This document shows positions 12,752 to 22,215 of a stretch of 64,000 bases of DNA, one piece after another. The stretch is from positions 92,435,235 through 92,499,234 of the forward strand of contig OY829326.1 in assembly GCA_963691655.1 (NCBI GenBank). The letters run 5' to 3'. The translations under genes were made by a program, and so were the position numbers. Within the stretch, counting starts at the first letter, position 1. Every line of letters starts with the position of its first letter. The notes beneath the pieces were generated by a model. It was given only the letters and a program-made list of their open reading frames with translations, was not told where the DNA came from and ran no database searches. Source of the stretch: Toxonevra muliebris (taxonomy: Eukaryota; Arthropoda; Insecta; Diptera; Pallopteridae).

Positions 12752-13489
12752 TTAGTCGGAGTATTTTAAAGTTCCCGGAATGTTTTTTCGTACACATATG
12801 TGTGCATCGCGTACGGCTAAATCAATTCGTGAATAATCTTTTTTGACCCGATTTTTTCATACTACGGGAAGTACACTTTCTCCTTTGAAAAGCAACTCGA
12901 GTAAACTTGGCAAAGTCCAAATACTTGCTGAAATGAACAGAGCTGGTGCAGCAAGAAGTACAACTCGACCGTGGCTAGAGTTGATGATTTATCTTTCACC
13001 TCTTGATCTGTAAAGGGAGCTCTCAGTCTGAGGAAATTTACCTTGTTTAAGCAAAACAACCTTTGTCAAGCGGTGGATCCGTCCAAGACATTTTGGTTAA
13101 TGATTTGTGTTTCCGTCTTGGTTAATAATTTGTGATAACGCACCATCGCACAGTGGCATCATTATTCGTAATTTTTTGACGAAAAATGCAAAAAATACCA
13201 TCCAACAGCCGCCGAATTCACCTGATTTGGCTCCCTGTGACTTCTTTCTGTTCAATCGAGTTAAAAAACCATTACGGGGAACGCGTTTCAGCAGCCGAGA
13301 GGAAGTAATGGAAAAATCGCAGGAAGCAATATATAAAAAATGTTTCGAGGATTGGATCAAGTGCTGGTATAAGTGTGTTGCAGTCGATGGGGATTACTTT
13401 GAAGCGGACAATATAGATTTAAATGGATAAACTGGTATTTTTAATTTTCTGAATAAATTCCGGGAACTTTTTGATCAAGGTGGTACATA
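12752..13489 (+). mobile_element. Internally deleted mariner, family B, copy 1
   Basis: The right terminus (reverse-complement reading TACCACCTTGATCAAAAAGT then TCCCGG) is shared with family-B copy 2 at 15772. The left end near 12768-12780 keeps only the inner part of the same repeat (AAGTTCCCGGAAT). From about 13076 the sequence matches the family-B transposase gene. The element is much shorter than a full mariner (about 1.3 kb), so part of the coding region is lost. Confidence 0.75.
13126..13430 (+). pseudogene. C-terminal mariner transposase fragment (family B, copy 1)
   Basis: Encodes CDNAPSHSGIIIRNFLTKNA, then PPNSPDLAPCDFFLFNRVKK, then a normal C-terminus ending YFEADNIDLNG. The second and third catalytic Asp residues, separated by 34 residues, are present; the first (GDET motif) is gone. 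Just upstream, 13073-13120 carries the stretch corresponding to the SVQDILVNDLGF region of copy 2 twice in shortened form, evidence of rearrangement. Confidence 0.85.
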
Positions 13490-15589
13490 AAAAAACAGTT
13501 AAAGCACTACGACTCCACAGGATCAAACTATATTATGCTCTCGTACATTGCAAAAAGATCGAATTGACCCGAACTGTAGTAGAATCTGTCAGCAATATTG
13601 AATTGGAACTGCTCGATGGAGACGTTCTGTGTGATGTTATTACGTAGAGTCAGCAATTGATGCGTTTATTTTTAACACGGTGAGCCATGAGCAAAAGGTG
13701 ATTGATGCTTTTATACAATAAAGTATGTCAAATCCTATTCTCGCAAATTCCTGCAGGCATTATTGATATTAGGCATGTCTGATGGCTACTACAAACTTAT
13801 TAAATTAATTTATATAAATACGAAAGTTTTATAGTGCTTCCAGCAATGTTTTCTTGAATTGTTTGTCAATACTGCGTTCTTAACAAATTGATGTCAACAC
13901 ATTTTAGGCGCTTCGAGTATCCCATCGGTTTGTGTTGCGCAGCTACCACTATTATGAATTTTTACTATTATTACGCTAATAAATTGTTACCCATTAATAA
14001 CAATAAAAAGAGATAATCTGCGTATAACAAATTAATGATTTGAAGAGCACACATCCATATGTAGGTAGAAATACATATGTATGTATGTAGTAGGTATTTA
14101 TGAACGCACATTCATAAATATATATGTATGTATGTACATTTATATGTACATAGGTAGTAAACCAAATGAACGAAACACTTGTCATTATTAGACAAGGGGA
14201 TTTTCATACCATTTTCACTTTTTGACATCTTTCAGTTGGAATGCGAGTTGATGTTATGCTGTTGTTGTTGTGTTGGTGGTGTTACCCCCGGGGATTTAGT
14301 TGCGGTGAGGATTGAAGTAAATTAAAAGTCACTCACCCCAAACACACTTCATTATTATGATATTTTGTGTCAGCGTTCTCTGGAGAAGAATTTCGTCAAC
14401 GAGGCGGTCAGGGAAAACTCAATTATAACAATCTGTTCAGATTTTCATTAATGTATGTATGCCACAGAGAGCGCAAAATTTTTGGCAGTCAAAAAGGCAA
14501 ACAGTTTCATCCCCAATATTGTTAAGATTCTAGTTATTGATATAAGAATTCATATATTTATGCAACTACATATACATATGTATATCTAGACAGATACACT
14601 GAATAACTATAAATAGAAATAAAAAATAAACATTTTATTATACAGAAATCTATAAAAGATAATAATGATATTTTAATGTGAATATTTTCAGAGATTAGTT
14701 TTTGTAAATTAGCAATGAAAAAACTTTACTTTTTGTATGCATATATGTTCTTAGATTAGGGCGGGTTAAATCTTGTTCCTTTATGACTTATGTGATAAAG
14801 TTGTTTTATAGCAACTTCGATAAAAAAGTATAGCTCTATGTCTAACTTTAACCCTGCATACTTTTGACGTTGAATAATAAAAATCCATATTTAGGATGTC
14901 GCGTCCATATATATCTGATATTTCATATAACGGATCAAGGCTGGACACTGAATATAACAAATAAAAACGCTTTACTTAAAGAAAAGGAACTGGTACTTGT
15001 GTGTGTGGTGCTAGAAAAGATTTTGCCCTAAAGTACAACTGAGGGGGAAAACAATTCAGAGCTGCAGCTCAAAAATTTTGTTATTTAAAAAAAGGCTTGA
15101 TCTTGCCGTCAATGGCTAAGAGGAGTTTTGAATAAAAGTATATGCGATATATACACAGTATGTATGTCCAGAATTGGTCACACCCCAACGAATTTTTAAA
15201 TCAAAGCCGTGTACGATTTGCTAAAGCATAAAAAAAAAATAAAATCAAATCCAAAAAACTTATAATGTCACAGCAAAATTCAAAACCAATAAAAATTTTG
15301 AAATGATTAAAAAATAAAGTGGTAAAGAGTATAAACATGGAAATTTGCGGCAGGATTTATTGGTAAATTTAAAGAGAATAGTGGTCCAGCTTCGGAACCC
15401 AAACTAACACCAAATATTATAAATATCTAAGGGGGCTGTGTGTATCTTAAACCGATTTGTGTTTTTTTGTTTGTATATTCGATCTTTCTTGGTCGTTCAT
15501 TTGGCGTAACAATTAAAAAAAAACTTCATTTTTCATTTCCTTTTACGTATTTTGATCTTTTTAAAATCATACGGCACGATTTTCTGAAG
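13490..15589. other. AT-rich intergenic DNA, no gene seen
   Basis: Contains TATGTATG/CATATG runs (about 14070-14155), a TGTTGT/GGTGGT run near 14260-14285, and otherwise ordinary AT-rich sequence. No domain-bearing open frame or terminal repeat was noticed. Confidence 0.45.
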
Positions 15590-15734
15590 CATAATGGCCC
15601 TTAGTAATAGAAAAAAAAAAAACAAAGTCGATTTTAAATTCAACAGTTGAGACATTTTAATATGGAAAAAACGGAAAAAAATTCACTACTACATTTAAAA
15701 TCGACATTATTTTCTTTATTACTAAAGGCCAATG
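15590..15734. repeat. Foldback (hairpin) element, ~45-bp arms
   Basis: The left arm (AATGGCCCTTAGTAATAGA, an A run, AGTCGATTTTAAAT) pairs with the right arm at 15693-15734 (ATTTAAAATCGACATT, then TTATTACTAAAGGCCAATG) with a few mismatches, separated by ~50 bp. It lies immediately beside the mariner at 15772. It may be a small MITE; no target-site duplication was established. Confidence 0.6.
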
Positions 15735-15771
15735 ATTTTCACAGATACACACGAAGAATTGAAAGAAAATT

Positions 15772-16615
15772 TAGGTACCACCTTGATCAAAAAGTTCTCG
15801 GAATTCATTCAGAAAATTAAAAATACAAGTTTATTCATCTAAATCTATATTGTCCGCTTCAAAGTAATGCCCATCGGGTGCTGAAACGCGTTCCCCGTAA
15901 TGGTTTTTTAACTCGATTGAACAGAAAGAAGTCACAGGGAGCCAAATCAGCTAAATTCGGTGACTGTTGGATGGTATTTGTTGCATTTTTCGTCAAAAAA
16001 TTACGAATAATGATGCCACTGTGCGACAGTGCGTTATCATGGTGCAAAATCCACGAGTTTTCTGTCCACAATTCTGGTCTCTTTCGGCGATTTGCTTCAC
16101 GCAAACGCCTCATAATGCCCAAATAATACTCTTTGTTTACTGTCTGGCCTTCTGGCAAAAATTCATGATGCACTACACCGTTGTAATCCATGACAACCGT
16201 GAGCATTGCCTTCTTTTTTGACTGAAAACGATGTGTTTTTTTTGGTCTTGGCTTCTTTGGTGAACGCCATTTACTTGCCTGATGTCTGGATTGCGTGTCG
16301 TACTCATAAACCCACGTCTCGTCTCCAGCAATGATCCTTTTGATGAATGTGGAATCGGATTCAGCCTCGCAAATCATGTCTTTTGGGACGTCAACACGGT
16401 CTCTTTTTTGCATAAAATTGAGGTCTTTTGGCACCAACTTTGCTGCTACACGACGGAAACCCAAATCATTAACCAAAATGTCTTGGACGGATCCATAGGC
16501 AGTGTTCAAGTCCTCCGCTATCTCTCTGATAGTTAATTTGCGGTTATTGACCAAAATTTCTTTTACTTTATCAATGTATTCGTCATATTTTCGTTCGATA
16601 GACCATCTCTCCATA
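15772..16615 (-). mobile_element. 5'-truncated mariner, family B, copy 2
   Basis: The 3' terminal repeat starts at about 15773 (TAGGTACCACCTTGATCAAA, then AAGTTC) and the coding region runs on the minus strand. The other end breaks off near 16615, where the sequence becomes hAT-like in the opposite orientation, so the 5' terminal repeat is absent. The junction suggests either insertion into the hAT element followed by deletion, or an abortive rearrangement. Confidence 0.8.
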
Positions 16616-16689
16616 TGCAAAAAAACTACATTTTGTGATAGCAAGATTGCAGCAGATCTGCGACTAGACAAGACGAAATGTGGTGCCAT
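15859..16689 (-). pseudogene. Mariner transposase pseudogene (family B, copy 2)
   Basis: Real similarity begins near SIERKYDEYIDKVKEIL (about 16610) and runs through the second HTH (KLTIREIAEDLNTAYGSVQD), AGDETWVYEYDTQSRHQASK, LPEGQTVNKEYYLGIMRRLR, HHDNALSHSG and LADLAPCDFFLFNRVKKPLR. All three catalytic Asp are present and the last two are separated by 34 residues (DD34D). Two defects: the N-terminal DNA-binding part (~60 residues) is missing, and about 80 bp are deleted near 15890, so the C-terminus becomes a short aberrant FSTRWALL. The first ~25 residues of the open frame (16615-16689) are antisense to hAT sequence and are not mariner. Confidence 0.9.
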
Positions 16690-17060
16690 AATTAAAAAAG
16701 TTTTACCACCGTATATTAAGAATCAATTGCTAGTAGACATTGGAAACAGCTTTTTTAGTTTGCTACAATAACAGACGAATCTACGGACATCAGCGTCAGT
16801 GTACTATAGTACACAAAATAAGTTATTAGTAAATAAATTTTTGATATTAGCAGAACTAAAAGATTCTACAGCAACTAGCATTGTGTCTACTATTTTTAAC
16901 ACGCTTCAAGAGTACGGATTTGAAAGGGTTAGGCACTGATAATGCAAGTGTTATGGTAGGCGTTAATAGGGGTGTGATTGCACTTTTAAAACAACATAAT
17001 CTCAATATAACATTGGCTCAATGAATCAAGCAGTCGTTTGACGTTTAAAATTGAATACTA
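16616..17060 (+). pseudogene. hAT-type transposase remnant (ZMYM/KRAB-like group)
   Basis: Plus-strand fragments in shifting frames read FCDSKIAADLRLDKTKCGAI, VLPPYIKNQLLVDIGNSFFS, then ITDESTDISVSVL, LILAELKDSTATSIVSTIFN and LGTDNASVMVGVNRGVIALL. The order KI-RLG-TKC, DESTD and GTDNASVMVG with a following LKQ is characteristic of the catalytic core of hAT transposases related to the ZMYM/ZNF862-like group. At least two frameshifts and several stops make it inactive. The upstream part is cut off at the mariner junction at ~16615, and the C-terminal dimerisation region is not seen. Confidence 0.8.
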
Positions 17061-17262
17061 ACATTTTATGTATGTAAGCACTATGCAACTTTACAGGTTA
17101 GATGCGTGATGCATTCATACTTTTTATGTGTTTTAGTCTTAAAAAGTTCAAAAAAGTTTCTTAGAAAATGACTGAATTACAAATGAGTATTTATTTTTAT
17201 TTCTTTAGAAAAACATGTCATGCAAGTATTGAAAGTATAATATAAGTAAGTATTGTGGGTTT

Positions 17263-17385
17263 GTGCGAAATGCGACTAAATTTTAGACATTGGCTAAATC
17301 GTTGGAAAAGCATTATAATTATCACCTACATTGTCGGCATTTTCAACAATTTAGCGAATTTCTAAAATTTATTCACATTTCGCCC
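17263..17385. repeat. Foldback element with ~50-bp imperfect arms
   Basis: The left arm at 17263-17312 (GTGCGAAATGCGACTAAATT, TTAGACATTGGCTAAATC, GTTG) is the approximate reverse complement of the right arm at 17336-17385 (CAACAATTTAGCGAATTTCT, AAAATTTATTCACATTTCGC), with a ~23-bp loop. This is the usual layout of a foldback MITE. Target-site duplication is not clear. Confidence 0.6.
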
Positions 17386-18032
17386 TATATACTAAAATAT
17401 ACGTAATTACTCTAGGAATTTGAAATTTCTTTTTAAAATTAATTTTTCTTTTCATATTCTTGTAAAGTTTTAGTTAAAACTTAAACCTTTTGCGGCTTCT
17501 GAATTTTGAACTGATTTAGATTTTTCTAGCCTATTTTTATGCCCATTTAGCTAGTTTTCTACAATTTCTGGTCACAAGGGTTAGGTTTATAGATATTGAT
17601 ATTTTCGTAACGAATCATATGATAAAATACTATGTGATTATATCATAGCAAGTTTTTGGTAGTTGGTGTTTTTTGTATTCCAGACTATATTTATAGGACG
17701 TTTCATTAAATTTCCAAATATCAAGGTGAGTCCATGCTTTATATTCAAATTTACTTTCTCAAGGATCAACCTTTTTTTATTTCAGAAAAATATCTATAAA
17801 TTTACCGTCTTTAAATATTAAAAGTGTGATGGGGTGCGAACATTGATATTTTGACTAAATAGTGTGGAATTACAGTAATAACACTGTGTGACAGTGAAAA
17901 TAAACTTTTCGAGACATAGCTCACTTAGGGCCGAAAAACCCATTTTTGATAGGTTGAAGTATATACTTGCCAGTAAGTTTTTATATGTCATTCAAAGAGA
18001 ACATTTAGCTATTTACAATGGTAATATATATA
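17386..18032. other. AT-rich spacer, no gene seen
   Basis: Between the foldback and the DD37D element. No recognisable coding or repeat signal. Confidence 0.4.
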
Positions 18033-19316
18033 CAGGGTGACAATCGTAAAGTGACGCACACATTTCAGCAGTTATTTTCAAAAGGACGTACTTCCATTAA
18101 GTACAATTAAGTGTTAACATTGCTGAATATATAAGCATTCATTTCAACCCCACCTCATTCAATATAACCTCCTTTAGCCTGCACACGTGCCTTCAATCGA
18201 TCCGGAAATCGTAGGACTGTTCGCCGCAGGACTTCCTGATCAATTTCAGTCCAGGCTTGCTCTAATGAATTTGTCAGCGACTCCAGACTGTGGTGTTGAG
18301 ATGCACAAGCCTTACTCTCTAAAATACTCCAAATAGAGTAGTCCATTGGATTCAAGTCTGGGGAGTATGGTGGCCATTTTTGAGATGTTATGAATCCAGA
18401 AAAATTGTCTTTTATCCATGTTCGCGTTAATTTTGCCATGTGGGAAGGTGCAGAATCTTGCTGAAAAGTCCAGTTTTCATTTCCAAATGTATCTTGGGCC
18501 CAGGGAAGAACATGTTCATTTAAAATGCTCCGATAAACAACCTGGTCAATTTTAACACCCTCTTCAACGAATATTAGAGGGGTTCTGGCATTAGCGGAAA
18601 CTCCAGCCCATACCATAACGGAAGCTGGCTTTTGAACTCGGCCAACAGTCCTATTTTGTTGCGATGATGATGTTAGCCACATTCGGTCATTTTACGCATT
18701 GAAATGTTGTACAACCGTGAAAGTTTTTTCATCTGTAAACAAGATATTTTCAACATTTTTTAACACGGAGGAGCGTAGCAACGCCTTGCATCTTTGCAGT
18801 CGCAAATCTTTCTTTTTTTGTGTCAGATCTTGAGCTTTTCGGAGCTTGTACGGCTTAAGATTAAGCTTTGATTTTGCAATGATTCGCACTGTTTCACGGT
18901 TTACTCCCACTTCCTTAGCGATTTTTCTCATTGAGCGCCTTGGATTTCGCTTGATTCGTTTACGAATTTTTTCTGTTAAACCAGTAGTGGCAACTGTTGA
19001 AAATTTTTCCAGGTCTCTATCTCCAAAACTCCCAGTTTCATTATATCAAATAATAGGTCTACCGTACGACTTGACAAATTTAAAGCCTTTGCAATTTGAC
19101 GGCTACTATAATTTGCCAAATGAAATTTCATAATTTCACGACGAATATTTTCCTTGTCCATTTTTATGGAAATTTAAAAATGTAATAACAAAAATTCAAA
19201 TGAAATTAAAAGCAAAGCCAATGATGAATAAATTTGCTTTTTAAATTAAAGTAACGGTAAATGGCAAAGCTTGCTGCAGAGTATTTAACTTGCGTCACTT
19301 TACAATTGTCACCCTG
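18033..19316 (-). mobile_element. Nearly complete DD37D Tc1/mariner-superfamily transposon
   Basis: Both ends are visible. The left reads CAGGGTGACAATCGTAAAGT then GACGCA; the right end is its reverse complement with one mismatch over 26 bp. TA dinucleotides at 18031-18032 and 19317-19318 are the expected target duplication. The 1284-bp length and a single transposase gene on the minus strand are typical of the superfamily. With well-preserved ends it could still be mobilised by an active relative, which is inference. Confidence 0.93.
18155..19161 (-). pseudogene. DD37D (maT-like?) transposase with one frameshift and one stop
   Basis: Reading from the ATG at 19161: MDKENIRREIMKFHLANYSS with a helix-turn-helix (RQIAKALNLSSRTVD), then after a frameshift near 19045 TGSFGDRDLEKFSTVATTGL and a second helix-turn-helix (MRKIAKEVGVNRETVRIIAK), the first catalytic Asp in LFTDEKTF, a TAA at 18692-18694, then VMVWAGVSA, QQDSAPSH and WPPYSPDLNPMDYSIW. 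The second and third Asp are separated by 37 residues, hence DD37D; the stop lies where a Gln codon CAA would fit. Total length ~335 codons is normal for the superfamily. Only two inactivating changes suggest a fairly recent insertion. Placement in the maT group is a guess from the spacing. Confidence 0.9.
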
Positions 19317-19837
19317 TATATAAGGAAAATTTAAAAATTTTGAATGGCGTTTTAAATGACTATTTTGTTTACCAGGGTATATATAAAAGTATATGAAAGT
19401 AAACGAAATTCAATTCTTTTTGTAACGAGCTATAAATTGTATATTACCCCTAGGATGGGCACCTCTCTGAGAGGCGGTAACATAACCTCTTGATCCTAAT
19501 TAAGTCCACGTGAATAAAACGATAGTTATGCCCTATTACATCATGTTATTGCATTGGCAGGTGTGGACTTAGTATCGGACATGATCTCCTACATTTGGTA
19601 TGTGTTTCTAGCATGTATATTTTTACAGTTAGGGCTTTGAAAAGACGTATATAATGTAAATAATGGTGATTCGATGGATGTATATAAGTCGGATAAATTT
19701 TTTTTTCCTAATCACTTTCTTTGGCATTTTTTCTAATTATTCCTTTTTTCGCAACGAACGAGAATCATTTTCCCTTTCTAATGCTATGCAACACTTATTT
19801 CTATTATTTTAAAAGATCTTTTGTGCCATTCCCCATT
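19317..19837. other. Spacer, possibly containing the LINE 3' end
   Basis: A T-run near 19699-19707 could be the complement of a LINE poly(A) tail, leaving a ~130-bp 3' UTR after the stop at 19838. Near 19447-19461 lies CTAGGATGGGCACCT, whose reverse complement recurs at about 23824-23838. No gene is seen. Confidence 0.35.
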
Positions 19838-20755
19838 TTATGACAAAAGACGTTCGGCTGACCTAATAAAAGTCAAGACATCTTTCGTTGAAGAAGATTT
19901 CATGTGATCAGCCGTCAAAAACGAATAATCAAATATTCTTCCTCTGAGCCGAGCCAAGGCCGGACACTCACACAGAATGTGAAGTGTCGTCTCGTCATCT
20001 TCCATACATAGACGACATTCTGTCTCATTGGACAGACCTATTTTGCTTAGGTGATATCTGAGCCCATGGTGTCCAGACATGTAGCCCACCAATAGCCTAA
20101 GGTCAGGTTTGGAATAAGAGATGGGCTGATTTTGGGCAAGCAGAATGGTGAGAGCTTTTGCCTGTCTTAAACCCGGGATAGAGTTCCAATACTCTAGCCA
20201 TTTTGCCTTAGACCACTCCTCAACGATAGATTTCGTAGAGGCCCAGCCGATTCCGCAAAACGGATCGGGGCCGAAGTGCTTGGTAGATGAACCTTGCCTA
20301 GCCAGTTCATCGGCGGCTTCATTACCAGCAATGTCACGGTGGCCGGGTACCCAACAAAGCGTAACTTTGTTACGGGTAGACAAGCGCTGGAGACTATCAA
20401 AGCACTCTTTCACCAGTTTAGATGAAAAACTCCATGAAGAGAGTGCTAAGAGAGCCACCTGGCTATCTGAGAAAATTACAATATTTGCGCCTTTAAGACC
20501 TTTATACAGGTTTATATTAGCGCAGGTCTCAATTGCGTATATTTCGGCTTGAAAGACACTGGGCCAAATACCCAGAGGGATTGAGATTGTAGTATTGGGT
20601 CCAGCAACTCCGGCACCAGAACCACAGTCCATTTTCGAGCCGTCTGTATACCAATTGAGAGCAAAGGGACCGAAATCGGGACATTGGCCATCCCATTCGG
20701 ACCTGGAAGGAAGAATGATGTTGAATTTCCTACCGAAACATTTGTTGCTGGTAAG
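19838..20755 (-). pseudogene. LINE (I/jockey-group) ORF2 C-terminus: RNase H and CCHC motif
   Basis: An uninterrupted reading frame from about 20755 to the TGA/TAA-type stop at 19838. Visible in order: an RNase H domain with its four acidic positions (YTDGSK, QAEIYAIE, FSDSQVALLAL, GNEAADELAR after the WVPGHRDIAG motif), then ISYSKPDLRLLVGYMSGHHG, then a CCHC motif CRLC...H-ILCEC with spacing C-x2-C-x8-H-x4-C, then a short tail RSAERLLS. In this retrotransposon group ORF2 runs endonuclease, reverse transcriptase, RNase H, CCHC. Only the last two remain, the usual result of 5'-truncated insertion. The intact frame over >260 codons argues for a young copy. The exact clade is not decided. Confidence 0.88.
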
Positions 20756-20762
20756 AATATTT

Positions 20763-21570
20763 ATGAAATTTATATGGGGTTTTGTTAACTAAATATTCTG
20801 CTATAGTTTGGCAAAAATAAACACCTTTTTGGAAAGCATACTAAGAAATAGATTAACTTTTAAAATCGATCCGAATTACCAACATGCGTTTTTCTACTTG
20901 ATCCGAATTATAGTACAAGCAAATGAGGTGCTTGCATAATCACAAAATTTAGGAAAACTGTATTTTAATAAACTGTAAATGTATTTTAAAGTTTTTGGTT
21001 GTGATTTAGATATACTAGGTGATGTTTGGAGGTAATATGGATCGACCCTTTGCTTAGAGAGTTTTTGTAGAATTTGAGTTCAAAGTTTAAATAAACTTGA
21101 AATTTTTTTTAATTTTAGATTGAAAGTTTGCATTTTGAAATCCAAAAATATTTTTTTTATTGAAATATTAATTGAAATTAATAGCGTTTCTTAGTTTTAT
21201 ACCAATTTTGGAACTAACAAGTAATTTTTAGTTAAATTCAATATGAAATATATTTTTAAGAACCAGTTTGTATTAAGTGATTCTAATTTTTGACTATGTT
21301 GACTATGTTTTGACTTATAAATTTTAGTTCAGAAATTGCTTAGAATGATTCGAAGAAATGATTTTTTATATATTTCATTGTTCACCAGTTCATGGGTGCG
21401 CTAGTGCATCACAATTTTATTACTTTAGCTTGATAAGATATTCGAAGATATTGTATTTTGCGAAAATGCCACGCCCACTTTGAGATACGGTCACATTTTA
21501 TAGCACACAACTTGACATACATACAAGTGCATCTCTACACCAAATTTCACTAAGATCAGACAAACGATTT
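20763..21570 (+). repeat. Long dispersed repeat, copy 1 (complete reference copy)
   Basis: Its first part (20763-21390) matches the reverse complement of 38436-39045 over ~600 bp, for example CTAAATATTCTGCTATAGTT, TAGGTGATGTTTGGAGGTAA and TATATTTCATTGTTCACCAG. Its second part (21405-21570) matches the reverse complement of 35885-36046, including GATATTCGAAGATATTGTAT and CCACGCCCACTTTGAGATAC. No coding capacity and no terminal repeats were found. The class is unknown; it could be a Helitron-like or degenerate non-autonomous element. Confidence 0.8.
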
Positions 21571-21648
21571 ATGATTAGATAAGGAAAACACATAGATTTG
21601 GAAATAATTTGCATGTATGTGTGTGTATGTACCCAACGGGGAAAAAAG

Positions 21649-21672
21649 CACTCCAAAAGGCCTTTTGGAGTG
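21649..21672. repeat. 24-bp perfect palindrome
   Basis: CACTCCAAAAGG followed directly by its reverse complement CCTTTTGGAGTG, with no spacer. In this AT-rich context a perfect 24-mer is unlikely to be chance. Transcribed, it would fold into a hairpin. Confidence 0.9.
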
Positions 21673-21776
21673 TTGACAAGTCAGCTGTGGACACTTCCTC
21701 TCCGTATGACACACCATTACGTTTTTAACATTGCATGTCATTGGAAAAAAGCACTACGTTTTACGCTCCTTATGGA

Positions 21777-21916
21777 GTGCTTCGAAAGACCTCTCATGAG
21801 ATCTTTGCGTCAGCAGTTCATTCGCTTTTTTCCACTGCTCTGCTCCATAATATTTTTCTTCTTCTTTTCTAAATGCTTCAAAAGACCTCTCACGAAATCT
21901 TTGCATCAGCAGTTTT
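21777..21916 (+). repeat. Diverged tandem duplication, ~46-bp unit, ~94-bp period
   Basis: Unit 1 (GTGCTTCGAAAGACCTCTCA, TGAGATCTTTGCGTCAGCAG) and unit 2 (ATGCTTCAAAAGACCTCTCA, CGAAATCTTTGCATCAGCAG) differ at six or seven positions. Unit 2 begins about 94 bp after unit 1. Confidence 0.8.
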
Positions 21917-22215
21917 GCTATTTTAAATTACGATGATCTTGTCGACGTTTGATTCGGAAACGATTGCTTTCCTGCAGCAAGTGTTCGTTAACAAAACAAA
22001 AAGTGCTGACCTTATACTCCTCAGGTGAGCTGCTGACAATCGGGCCCGTTGGGTATTTACGCATACATACATACATTTTTTTTATATATATTTTCTCTAA
22101 GCCCCAAAATTACCTCTTGCGTCTAAATAAACCTCAAATTCAAAATAATTTGCTATAAATTTAGCAATACACAAAAATAAACACCTGGGCCTATTCACGC
22201 TCAGAGGGTAACTTT

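Larger units (their letters stand above)
21630..22055. mobile_element. TA-flanked small element with CCCAACGGG ends
   Basis: CCCAACGGG at 21632-21640 and its reverse complement at 22045-22053 are each bounded by TA. Inside are a 24-bp perfect palindrome (21649-21672) and a diverged tandem duplication (21777-21824 and 21871-21916). This could be a Tc1/mariner-type MITE, but nine-base ends are weak evidence. Confidence 0.4.

Noticed and set aside
20145..20552. 135-codon plus-strand open frame
   Set aside because: Antisense shadow of the LINE RNase H reading frame.
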